Shown: positions 30,549-38,685 of the stretch, in pieces
Numbering within the stretch: the first letter of the stretch is position 1
Layout: every line of letters starts with the position of its first letter
Origin: Gimesia alba
GTDB taxonomy: Bacteria; Planctomycetota; Planctomycetia; Planctomycetales; Planctomycetaceae
Reading direction: 5' to 3'
Assembly (NCBI RefSeq): GCF_007744675.1
Contig: NZ_CP036269.1
Location: forward strand, 3,141,546-3,205,545
DNA: 64,000 nucleotides
Notes under the pieces: model-generated
Seen by the model: only the letters and a program-made list of their open reading frames with translations
Told to the model about the DNA's origin: nothing
Databases searched by the model: none
Program-made: the position numbers and the translations under genes

Positions 30549-31553
30549 CTACGGGAGCTTGTGGTTTTCGCGAAACCAGTCCATGGTTTCCGTCATTGCC
30601 TGTTGAAACGACTTTTTGGGGTGATAATCGAGTTCTTGCTGGGCTTTTTGTGTGCTGAAGTCCAGGTTCAGCCCCAGGAACTTGATGCGTGCCTGTGAGA
30701 GGATGGGGGCCTGTTTTTTTCCGAGGAATTTCCAGAGGCCTTCCAGCACCCGGGCCAGATTCCTCGCAATTGTAAGCGGAACGACTTTTTTGGGGATTGG
30801 ATACCGAGCCAGCTCAGCAATGGTAGAGATGAATTCCCGTTTCGTGACCAGAGTGATGTCTGTGATATTATAAATCTGGCTGAGCGATTCTTCGTTGAAT
30901 AGAGACAGAAAAATAGCGTCGACCAGATGTTCGACGTAGGTATTATTCATCAGGTTCTCGGGAGTGCCGAGGTATGCGAACTGTCCTGATTTCAAGCGCT
31001 CCAGAATACGCGGTAAGACGGTACGATCGCGCGGGCCGTAAATAAATCCGGGACGTAGAATTGTGTATGGGAGAGAATGCTTTTGCAGAAGCTGCTCGGC
31101 TTCGATTTTACTGAGCGTGTAACCATCGATGCCAGCGGTATGAGGCGGCTCAGTTTCATCGGTACCAAAATGATCGCGGGCTTCATACACGCCGAGCGAA
31201 CTGATGTGAATGAAATGTTTGATCAGACATTGTTCCTCGAGTGCGGTCAGTAAATATTCCAGCCCGCCGACGTTGGTTTTCCGATATTCGTCGATCGCTC
31301 CCCAGTCGCCTACCTTTGCAGCCGTGTGCACGACAATTGTCACGCCGCGTAGTACATCTTTGAGTGTTTTATAGTCTGTGAGATCCGCTTCGATCAGCTC
31401 GGCCCCCTGCTCTGCTAAGAACTCTGCCTCTGCCGGTGAACGCACCAGGGCCATTGTCGGAATTCCTGATTCCAGTGCGCGTTGAATCACGCGACTGCCA
31501 ACCAGGCCTGTCCCGCCTGTTACCAACAGTTTCTCTTCCGATTCCACAGTCAT
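30549..31553 (-). CDS. NAD(P)-dependent epimerase/dehydratase (extended SDR)
   Basis: 334 residues. The Rossmann motif LLVTGGTGLVGSRVIQRAL (TGxxGxxG) is at the N-terminus, ADLTDYKTLKDVL gives the acidic cofactor-binding strand, HTAAKVGDWG the family HxAA segment, and the active-site Tyr-Lys is in GYTLSKIEAEQLL, followed by YTILRPGFIYGPRD. This places it with extended SDRs of the 3-beta-hydroxysteroid/flavanone reductase or HpnA-like kind; the substrate cannot be read. The start at 31553 has AGGA eight bases upstream; an ATG at 31562 lies too close to that SD. It follows tsaE by 46 bases and is likely co-transcribed. Confidence 0.88.
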   Translation of the reverse strand: MTVESEEKLLVTGGTGLVGSRVIQRALESGIPTMALVRSPAEAEFLAEQGAELIEADLTDYKTLKDVLRGVTIVVHTAAKVGDWGAIDEYRKTNVGGLEYLLTALEEQCLIKHFIHISSLGVYEARDHFGTDETEPPHTAGIDGYTLSKIEAEQLLQKHSLPYTILRPGFIYGPRDRTVLPRILERLKSGQFAYLGTPENLMNNTYVEHLVDAIFLSLFNEESLSQIYNITDITLVTKREFISTIAELARYPIPKKVVPLTIARNLARVLEGLWKFLGKKQAPILSQARIKFLGLNLDFSTQKAQQELDYHPKKSFQQAMTETMDWFRENHKLP

Positions 31554-31599
31554 ATCTGTCATCCTGATTCAAAGTCTGGGGAGGAGAAGTTGATTGCGT

Positions 31600-32085
31600 T
31601 CATGCAGGGTCTTCTCGTTTGAGGGCATCGACGATTTTGGTTGAACGGGGGCCCTGCCCCTTGAAGTGAAAAGTACGTGCTGTTTCAGAACTGTGTTCGA
31701 TGTTGATTTGCAGTAAATCCCGCGGCAAGACTTCCGCGACTTTGTCGGCCCATTCGATCAGGCAGACGCCATTTGCATACAGCAGGTCATCGGCACCCAG
31801 TTCCAGAAATTCATCGGTATCCTGCAAGCGGTAGGTATCGAAGTGATACAGCGGCAGATTTCCCTGGTATTCCTGGATCAGAACAAATGTGGGGCTATTG
31901 ACCTCCGCTCGATCCACGCCCAGCGCCTCTGCAATTGCCTGAACCAGACGGGTTTTTCCTGCACCCAGATTGCCATTTAAAGCAATCACAGTACCCGGCT
32001 CGAGCAGTTTTGCCAGCATGGTTCCCAGGCGTTGGGTCTCTGTTTCACTGGTTGATTGAAAGGTCCACTCTGAAGCAGTGTCCAA
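31600..32085 (-). CDS. tsaE: tRNA threonylcarbamoyladenosine biosynthesis ATPase TsaE
   Basis: 161 residues if translation begins at the TTG at 32085, preceded by AGAGAG seven bases upstream. The P-loop ALNGNLGAGKTRLVQAIAEA, then the switch-like SPTFVLIQEYQG, LYHFDTYRLQDTDEFLELG and VCLIEWADKV are the hallmarks of TsaE, the ATPase that works with TsaB and TsaD in making t6A on tRNA. The first in-frame ATG (within RLGTMLAKLL) would remove conserved N-terminal residues. A longer frame to 32412 would overlap the divergent MFS gene and gives 270 residues, far above the family's 150-170. The TTG start is inferred from these limits. Confidence 0.92.
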   Translation of the reverse strand: MDTASEWTFQSTSETETQRLGTMLAKLLEPGTVIALNGNLGAGKTRLVQAIAEALGVDRAEVNSPTFVLIQEYQGNLPLYHFDTYRLQDTDEFLELGADDLLYANGVCLIEWADKVAEVLPRDLLQINIEHSSETARTFHFKGQGPRSTKIVDALKREDPA

Positions 32086-32304
32086 GGAATGTTCTCTCTG
32101 AATAGTTTGCAAAAAAGTCGATGTGATATGGCAGGTATAGCTTTTTTCTGACGAAATCACAATACAAGCTATTTTCAGAGTGGGATGAAAAAAGTAATAA
32201 AAACAGGCAGACAGTCTTATGAACCTGATTCCCAAATTCCTGTCTAGCTCTGTAGAATAGAGTCTGCTTTCAAATCGAACTCCCGCCTTGAAGTTATACC
32301 TGTA

Positions 32305-33501
32305 ATGTCTCACGCCTATCGTTGTTTGATCTGTCTCACGCTGACTCACATCATCGTTGATGCTTCGGCGATCATTGTTGGCCCCTTGTGGGGTGAGTTG
32401 AAACGTGTGCATTCATTAACTGAGAACACATTGTTCATGGTGTTGACCATTCATGCGCTTGCATCCTCTCTCGCGCAGCCGGTCTTTGGATATCTGCGCG
32501 ATCGGTATCCGATCAAATCGATTCTGTGGCTGGGACCATTACTGGGAGCGGCACTGATGCCGATGGTGGGGCCGGCCAACAGCGTACTCGTGTTGAGTGT
32601 GGCGCTCTTACTGGGGGGAATTGGCATTGGGTCTTTTCATCCGGAAGCGGCGGTGGTGGCTGGATCATTAATACCAGAACGCCGCACACGGAGTCTGTCG
32701 CTGTTCATGTTTGGCGGCGCCATGGGTTTGGCGCTGGGGCCGCTGATTTGTGGTGCGATTGTTTCGACCTGGGGGCTGTCCAGTATCTGGGTGTTGGCGC
32801 CCCTGTATTCCGGGCTGATTATTTTCCTGTACCAGTTTGGAAAGCCGCCTGCCGCCCTGTTTGAACGGGATCGGAAGAAAAAGGCACAGTCGCTGTCGCA
32901 GATGCTGGAAGGACGCGTCTTTTTAGCGTTCTTTCTGTTTCTGGTCTGTTCGCTCAGGCTGGTGCCGAATATGGCGATGGATAAACTGATTTCCTTCATC
33001 CTTGAAAATCAGGGCGCGTCGGCTTTTGAGATTGGGATGACGCAATCGGTGTTCCTGTTTTCCGCCAGTGCAGGAATGTTGTTGATGGCGTTCCGTTTCA
33101 AGTCGGGCCATGAAAAAGCATTTATGATTGCCTGTCCGCTGCTGGGAATCCCGTTGATGTTGGTACTCGGATGGGAAGGCTGTCCGACATGGCTGATGAC
33201 GTTACTTCTGATTCCCAGTGGTTTAATTCTATGGGGGACCAGCCCGGCGATGGTTTCCTATTCACATCAACTGTTTCCGAATGGAGGCGGAGTGGCTTCG
33301 GCGATTACGATGGGAATGGCCTGGGGGGGAGGCGGTATGATCCAGGCCAAAATTACGAGTCACTTTGTAGCCCTGGATGTTCCGCATCAGGCGTTTCATG
33401 CCATCATTCCCTGCCTGATTCTGGCGACCCTGGGCACGCTGTTCCTGCCTGCAGTGGCAACACGAACGCAACCTCAGTCAGAAGCGGTAGAGGCTACTTA
33501 A
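32305..33501 (+). CDS. MFS transporter, fosmidomycin-resistance-like
   Basis: 398 residues with about twelve hydrophobic helices. The first loop motif FGYLRDRYPIKSILWLGPLL matches the MFS A motif (G-x-x-x-D-R), and GIGIGSFHPEAAVVAGSLIP near 110 is characteristic of the Fsr/fosmidomycin-resistance group, where a conserved FHPxA follows helix 4. The loop between helices 6 and 7 has ALFERDRKKKAQSLSQ. It is likely an inner-membrane proton-coupled exporter; the substrate is unknown. It is divergent from tsaE and appears monocistronic, with a short hairpin over its stop codon. Confidence 0.88.
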   Translation: MSHAYRCLICLTLTHIIVDASAIIVGPLWGELKRVHSLTENTLFMVLTIHALASSLAQPVFGYLRDRYPIKSILWLGPLLGAALMPMVGPANSVLVLSVALLLGGIGIGSFHPEAAVVAGSLIPERRTRSLSLFMFGGAMGLALGPLICGAIVSTWGLSSIWVLAPLYSGLIIFLYQFGKPPAALFERDRKKKAQSLSQMLEGRVFLAFFLFLVCSLRLVPNMAMDKLISFILENQGASAFEIGMTQSVFLFSASAGMLLMAFRFKSGHEKAFMIACPLLGIPLMLVLGWEGCPTWLMTLLLIPSGLILWGTSPAMVSYSHQLFPNGGGVASAITMGMAWGGGGMIQAKITSHFVALDVPHQAFHAIIPCLILATLGTLFLPAVATRTQPQSEAVEAT

Positions 33502-33516
33502 GCAGTGCCTGCTTTT
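33500..33516 (+). terminator. Weak hairpin at the end of the MFS gene
   Basis: AAGCAG (33500-33505) pairs with CTGCTT (33509-33514) around a three-base loop, followed by TTC. The stop codon TAA (33499-33501) overlaps the 5' arm. Short stem and U run, so a weak terminator at best. Confidence 0.45.
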
Positions 33517-34461
33517 CATCTCTATGAATGTGGTTTTGTCTGATAGCATCAAGCTTGTCAGGAATCAGTCCTGTTGTAGGAAGTTGTACAGAGAAATTAG
33601 GCTGATTGGTTTGTCATCGTACAACTCCAATTCGAAAAGTTTGGTTACAGAGATTTGAATCATGCGGAACGGCGTCAACAAAGCAAGAGTGAAATCGCAG
33701 AAAGTGACATTGATCTTTCGTAATTTTTCTCTGAAGCGTCAACGATGGTCAAAGAATGCGACTGCACATAAGAAACCCGAAAAAGGGAATGTTGAATTTG
33801 AGCCTTTAAAAACAGGGGTTTTGAATAGTGGATCGATTAACAGGTTCTGTCGTATGCACTATAAAAAAACGAGTCACTCGCGCGCGCGACGCTAACCCCG
33901 CAATTTAAGGGGTGGCATGAGGGAGTCAAGAGGTGAATTAAAGCCTTGTTTTTCAGGTGTTTTTTGAAGGGTTGGGATAAAAATCCTGTTTCAATGGCAA
34001 GTCGTTTTCTTGTTGAACTGCGACAAAGATTTCGATTAATTTGGTGAAAAAATATCTTTCAGTGCGAGAATTTCAGGAGTCAATCATCGAGCTGACACAA
34101 GATGTGGTATGCGAAAGTTTGAATGAGAAAATATTCGCTCAAAATGATCGATTCGCTGGACAGCCTGATTTCAGGTTACTAAGATCCGCTCACTCAAGTG
34201 ATTTGGAATGATTCAGTAACAAACATTTGAGGCTACTGAGTTTTTTTCAGTACGACACGGACCGAAGGAACGGACCGCTAAAAGAGAATGGATTCTATTT
34301 CTATTCGTTCGATCAGGGGGGATTTTCATCCGCTCGAACGCACTTCTTTGGCGCGTCTTTCTGTAGTTTGCTTCCGCCGGTCTGTTAATTGGGGAGTTCC
34401 CGTTTTATCCCCGGAATATTTTTGACCGCACAGGAAGTGCATTGAAGTGAAGGATGGAACC
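33502..34461 (+). other. 960-bp intergenic region with hairpin leader of the amidotransferase-like gene
   Basis: No convincing gene. A 77-codon frame at 33662-33895 encodes a very basic, Lys/Arg-rich peptide with no SD and no family character. The right part looks like a structured leader: an inverted repeat CGTTCGA (34306-34312) / TCGAACG (34334-34340) encloses a small GGAT-TTTC-ATCC stem, and GGGGA (34391-34395) can pair with TCCCC (34408-34412). A direct repeat of CGGACCG occurs near 34258-34277. A CGCGCGCGCG run is at about 33880-33890. No tRNA, RNase P, tmRNA or SRP RNA pattern was recognised. Confidence 0.5.
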
Positions 34462-35226
34462 ATGTCGAAAAAGCCCTTGATCGGAATTACCGGAGACTAC
34501 CGCGCTGAGCAAAAAGAAGCACAGGCGTTAAGCTGGTTTTATACCGGCTATTATGATTCTGTAACCGATGCTGGTGGGATTCCTATGATGATTCCCCCGT
34601 TGGCTGATGATGATGACTTAAAACAGTTTTTGAATCAATTGGATGGTCTGGTGCTTTCAGGGTGTACTCTGGACCTTGATCCCGTTCGTCTGGGATTTGA
34701 AAAACATCCCGCCTCTCGGGCGATGCCTCTGCGTCGTGAAGACTTTGATCGCCGGATCTGCACTATGGCAATGGAAATGAAAATGCCTATTCTGGCAATC
34801 GGTTCCGGCATGCAGATGATGAACGTAATCAGTGGCGGAACGCTGCATCAGCATGTGACGGAAGATGTTCCCGGAGCGATGTATCACCGCGATGGAGTGG
34901 AATCCAATCTAAGACATATTATCAATATTGTTCCCGGTACGCGGGTCGATAAAATGTACGGCCCGGGTGAAATTCGAGTGAATAGCCAGCACCATATGGC
35001 TGTGAATTATATTTCTAAAATGTTTGTGGTTTCAGCGACAGCCCCCGATGGTGTCGTCGAAGCAATCGAAGTTCCTGATGAAGACTGGTTCTGTGTAGGC
35101 GTGCAATGGCATCCGCAAAATCATTCTGCGTCTGCCTTGGATATGCAGGTCTTCGAAAACTTCCTGACGGCTTGTGAAGAGCCCGAACCACAAATTCTGC
35201 AAATGCCTGTCCGCAAGGCTGCCTGA
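34462..35226 (+). CDS. Gamma-glutamyl-GABA hydrolase-like (class I amidotransferase fold) protein with degenerate active site
   Basis: 254 residues from the ATG at 34462, with GGATGGA just upstream; a GTG 15 bases earlier is in frame. The protein has the peptidase C26/PuuD layout: PLIGITGDYRAE, AGGIPMMIPPLADDDD, LDGLVLSGCTLDLDP, PILAIGSGMQMMNVISGGTL, then GEIRVNSQHHMAV and VGVQWHPQNH. In active members the nucleophile elbow reads G-I-C-R-G; here it reads AIGSG, so the Cys is Gly114 (codon 34801-34803). The catalytic His217 is kept, but the Glu two residues later is Gln219. It is probably a non-catalytic or re-purposed relative (inference). A long hairpin-bearing leader precedes it and a strong terminator follows. 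Confidence 0.88.
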   Translation: MSKKPLIGITGDYRAEQKEAQALSWFYTGYYDSVTDAGGIPMMIPPLADDDDLKQFLNQLDGLVLSGCTLDLDPVRLGFEKHPASRAMPLRREDFDRRICTMAMEMKMPILAIGSGMQMMNVISGGTLHQHVTEDVPGAMYHRDGVESNLRHIINIVPGTRVDKMYGPGEIRVNSQHHMAVNYISKMFVVSATAPDGVVEAIEVPDEDWFCVGVQWHPQNHSASALDMQVFENFLTACEEPEPQILQMPVRKAA

Positions 35227-35287
35227 CCCGAATTTCGGGGTGTTTCATTTCAGTCAGCTTTGTGTCATCGTGAGTCGATGTACTCGA

Positions 35288-35323
35288 AAATCGGCAAGTC
35301 ATAACGACTTGCCGATTTTTTAT
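35288..35323 (+). terminator. Intrinsic terminator of the amidotransferase-like gene
   Basis: A perfect 13-bp stem (35288-35300 with 35306-35318), a five-base loop and a T run reaching 35321. It lies 61 bases beyond the stop codon. Confidence 0.93.
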
Positions 35324-35523
35324 TTCTCGGTCTGGAAATCGGAATCTCTGAATTTGTAGCGGTTAATCTGACGATAACGATAATATGCGATCGAATCCCG
35401 CGATGACTGACGACTCATCGTATTCCATTCTTGATCAAAGAAGCGATGTAACTAAAAGACAGATAACAGTTTAACGATGGATCGTGGAAACTGGATCTGT
35501 AAACTGAGCCCGAAACAGAAACT

Positions 35524-36405
35524 ATGACGACTGCGCAATACCGGGTCGATCTGAATATATACAGTGGTCCATTGGACTTACTGTTGTATTTGATTCGACG
35601 TAATGAACTGGACATTCTCGACCTGCCCATCGCTCGAATTACGGCATCTTTTAACGAGTTTCTCGATGTTCTGGAATTGATTGATCTGGATTTGGTTGGC
35701 GATTTCATCGTGATGGCCAGCACGCTGACCGAAATCAAAAGCCGAATGGTTTTGCCTCGCGCGGAAGAAGAAGAAATTGCTGAGGTCATTGATGATCCTC
35801 GTAGCGATTTGATTCAGCAGTTATTGGAATATAAAAAGTTCAAGGATGCAGCCAATGCGCTGGAAGAACACGCAGCGGAATGGCAGGAACACTATCCTCG
35901 TCTAACGGATGAGCGTCCGAAATCAGGGAAAGATCCTTCCGAAGACTTGATTAAAGAAGTCGAGCTGTGGGACCTGGTCAGTGCGCTAGCGCGGGTTGTC
36001 AAGCGCAAGGAAGTCGAAGAGCAGTCAAGCATTACCTATGATGATACGCCGATTTCGACTTATGTCGAACTGATTGGTGCCCGTGTTCGTGAAGAACAAC
36101 GAGTTGCATTCAGTGACTTCTTTGAAGGGGAAAAACTACGCAGCCGGATTATTGGTATTTTCCTGGCGATTCTGGAATTGTTGCGACATCATCAATTTCG
36201 GGCAGAGCAGCCTGTAGAATACAGCGAAATCTGGGTTATGCCTCCTATGACGGATGCCGGTGAGTCAGATTCGAATGAAACGGATGAACTGGATGCGAGC
36301 CAGGATGGTGTTGTGCAAGCGGAAGGTGTGGAGGAAGCGACCGCATCCTCGGAAGATCTGCCTGAAGTAGAACCCCCTGCTGGTGAAACAGCGTCTGAAG
36401 ATTAA
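35524..36405 (+). CDS. scpA: Segregation and condensation protein A
   Basis: 293 residues. The N-terminal ScpA (kleisin) signature is YSGPLDLLLYLIRRNELDIL near 13-32, followed by LPIARITASFNEFLDV and DLVGDFIVMASTLTEIKSRM, the segment that contacts the Smc neck. The C-terminal winged-helix part includes KLRSRIIGIFLAILELLRHH. About 45 acidic residues form a disordered tail. ScpA bridges the Smc heads with ScpB in chromosome condensation; no scpB is adjacent. The SD is weak. uvrB follows after 222 bases. Confidence 0.94.
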   Translation: MTTAQYRVDLNIYSGPLDLLLYLIRRNELDILDLPIARITASFNEFLDVLELIDLDLVGDFIVMASTLTEIKSRMVLPRAEEEEIAEVIDDPRSDLIQQLLEYKKFKDAANALEEHAAEWQEHYPRLTDERPKSGKDPSEDLIKEVELWDLVSALARVVKRKEVEEQSSITYDDTPISTYVELIGARVREEQRVAFSDFFEGEKLRSRIIGIFLAILELLRHHQFRAEQPVEYSEIWVMPPMTDAGESDSNETDELDASQDGVVQAEGVEEATASSEDLPEVEPPAGETASED

Positions 36406-36627
36406 GCCTACAGTTTTCCCAGGTGTCCAGATTGAAAACGGAGTATCATCTGGGGAAAATTGCACTGGCGCCTGAAATAGATAGCACTTTGATTCTGCTC
36501 TTTTGGTCCCTTTCCCCTGTTGAAGGCTTTCCTCTACAATACACTGAGTTATCTCCATGTTAGATCTGAGGCTCTGTGTTTAAAAAAGTTCTGTTGGTAA
36601 ATGACAGGACTAGAGGAATGAGAGAGT

Positions 36628-38673
36628 ATGTCCGTTTTCCAGCTGAAGAGCGACTTCCAACCCTCGGGTGATCAACCTCGTGCAATTGAAGGACTGGTCA
36701 AGGGGATTAAAGAGGGAAAGTCAGATCAGGTGTTGCTGGGCGTGACGGGATCAGGGAAAACGTTCACTATGGCGAATGTGATCGCAGAACTGGGCCGCCC
36801 TGCTCTGATTCTATCGCATAATAAAACTCTGGCCGCCCAATTGTATTCGGAGTTTAAGGAGTTTTTCCCGGAAAACGCCGTCACGTATTTTGTCAGCTAT
36901 TATGATTATTATCAGCCGGAAGCCTATATTCCACAGCGGGATATTTACATTGAGAAAGATGCGTCGATCAATGATGAAATTGATCGTCTGCGCTTATTGG
37001 CGACCAGCGCGCTGGTCAGTCGTCGTGATGTGATTGTTGTGGCCAGCGTCAGTTGCATTTATGGTTTGGGGTCTCCCAAAGATTATCTGGAGATGATGAT
37101 CCCGCTTCGGGTGGGCATAGAGATTGACCGCGATGAGATGCTGCGGAAGCTGATTGATATTCAGTATGATCGAAATAATGTGGAGCTTTCGCGGGCGAAA
37201 TTTCGAGTTCGCGGAGATGTGGTTGAGTGCTGGCCCGCTTATGAAGAGTTCGCGTATCGGATTGAATTCTGGGGCGATGAAATCGAAAATCTAGCGGTCA
37301 TTAATCCTTTGACGGGAGAAGTGCTGCGGACCGTGCAAGAAGCCTATATTTATCCGGCCAAGCATTTTGTTTTGCCTCAGGAGCGGATTGAGTCTGCTAT
37401 TCACGAGATTCAAAGCGAACTGGATGAACGGTTGCAGGTCCTGCAGAATGAGGGGAAGTTACTGGAGTCCCAAAGGCTCAGTGCGCGAACTCGGTATGAT
37501 ATGGAATTGCTGGAAGAAGTGGGCTTTTGTCCGGGGATCGAGAATTACAGCCGCGCGCTGGCGGGTAGAAAACCGGGATCACCGCCGGATACGTTGCTCG
37601 ACTTCTTCCCCGATGATTATCTGTTATTCGTTGACGAATCGCATGTGACCGTCTCTCAGGTACGTGCGATGTTTGCGGGAGACCGATCTCGAAAGACCAA
37701 TCTGGTTGAGCATGGCTTTCGTTTGCCGATGGCGCTTGATAATCGCCCGTTGACTTTTGATGAATGGAACGAACGACGCAGACAGACGGTGTTTGTCTCT
37801 GCTACGCCGGGTGACTGGGAGCTGGAGCGTGTTGAAGGGGAAGTCGTGGAACAGGTCATTCGTCCGACTGGGTTGATCGATCCCGTGATTCGAATTGTGC
37901 CGGCCCGTGGGCAGGTTCCTCATTTGAAAGAGGAGATTCTGAAACGCGTTGCGGTGAAAGAGCGCGTGCTGGTGACTACGTTGACCAAGCGGCTGGCAGA
38001 AGACCTTTCCTCTTATTTTCAAGAGGAAGGGATTCGCTGTGCCTGGTTGCATTCCGAGTTGGATGCGTTTGAACGCGTGGAAATATTACGAGGGCTACGA
38101 GAGCAGAAATATGATGTTGTTGTCGGGATCAATTTATTGCGCGAAGGGTTGGATATTCCCGAGGTTTCACTGGTTGCCATTCTGGATGCCGACAAAGAAG
38201 GTTTTTTGCGAAGTGAAACCAGTTTGATTCAAACAATCGGCCGTTCGGCTCGGCACGTCAACGCGGAAGTCATTCTCTATGCAGACCGAATGACGAACAG
38301 CATGCAGAATGCGATCGATGAAACAGAACGTCGCCGTGCGATTCAGGAAGAATATAATTGCGAGCATGGGATTACGCCGGAGTCTATCAAGAAAGCGATC
38401 AAGCGAGGCATTGAAGAAGAAATCGAAGCCCGTCAGCTTGTGCGGGAGTCAGTCGGTTTCTCGGATGAGTCAGAATATATTACCCAGGAATTTCTGGGAG
38501 AGCTCGAAAAAGAGATGCTGGAGGCGGCGGAACAGCTGGAGTTTGAGCGAGCCGCATTATTGAGAGATCGGATTGACGATCTGAAAAAAAACGGGGGCAA
38601 GTCCGGAAAAACTCAGACCGCAAAAGCGTCCCGGTCTGGAAAAAAAGGAAAACGACAGCGACGCAAACGTTGA
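36628..38673 (+). CDS. uvrB: UvrABC system protein B (excinuclease subunit B)
   Basis: 681 residues, standard length. Helicase motif I is [20 protein letters not shown] near 37-56, followed by [20 protein letters not shown] and the beta-hairpin tip [16 protein letters not shown] near 92-107 that inserts between DNA strands. Motif II is [14 protein letters not shown], and motifs V-VI are [15 protein letters not shown] and [11 protein letters not shown]. The C-terminal UvrC-contact helix ([20 protein letters not shown]) is at about 629-660, then a Lys/Arg-rich tail. It verifies DNA damage in nucleotide excision repair. It converges on a uvrA-like gene 12 bases away with no terminator between them. 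Confidence 0.98.
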   Translation: MSVFQLKSDFQPSGDQPRAIEGLVKGIKEGKSDQVLLGVTGSGKTFTMANVIAELGRPALILSHNKTLAAQLYSEFKEFFPENAVTYFVSYYDYYQPEAYIPQRDIYIEKDASINDEIDRLRLLATSALVSRRDVIVVASVSCIYGLGSPKDYLEMMIPLRVGIEIDRDEMLRKLIDIQYDRNNVELSRAKFRVRGDVVECWPAYEEFAYRIEFWGDEIENLAVINPLTGEVLRTVQEAYIYPAKHFVLPQERIESAIHEIQSELDERLQVLQNEGKLLESQRLSARTRYDMELLEEVGFCPGIENYSRALAGRKPGSPPDTLLDFFPDDYLLFVDESHVTVSQVRAMFAGDRSRKTNLVEHGFRLPMALDNRPLTFDEWNERRRQTVFVSATPGDWELERVEGEVVEQVIRPTGLIDPVIRIVPARGQVPHLKEEILKRVAVKERVLVTTLTKRLAEDLSSYFQEEGIRCAWLHSELDAFERVEILRGLREQKYDVVVGINLLREGLDIPEVSLVAILDADKEGFLRSETSLIQTIGRSARHVNAEVILYADRMTNSMQNAIDETERRRAIQEEYNCEHGITPESIKKAIKRGIEEEIEARQLVRESVGFSDESEYITQEFLGELEKEMLEAAEQLEFERAALLRDRIDDLKKNGGKSGKTQTAKASRSGKKGKRQRRKR

Positions 38674-38685
38674 GTCTCATGCGCT

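Noticed and set aside
30549-31553. Reading the extended SDR as HpnA, a hopanoid-linked protein working with the squalene-hopene cyclase.
   Set aside because: The fold is compatible, but the genes are about 6 kb apart with dnaE between them and no other hpn genes are present.
33662-33895. A 77-codon frame for a very basic peptide in the gap after the MFS gene.
   Set aside because: No SD, no recognisable domain, composition unlike neighbours, and the only support is the absence of stops.
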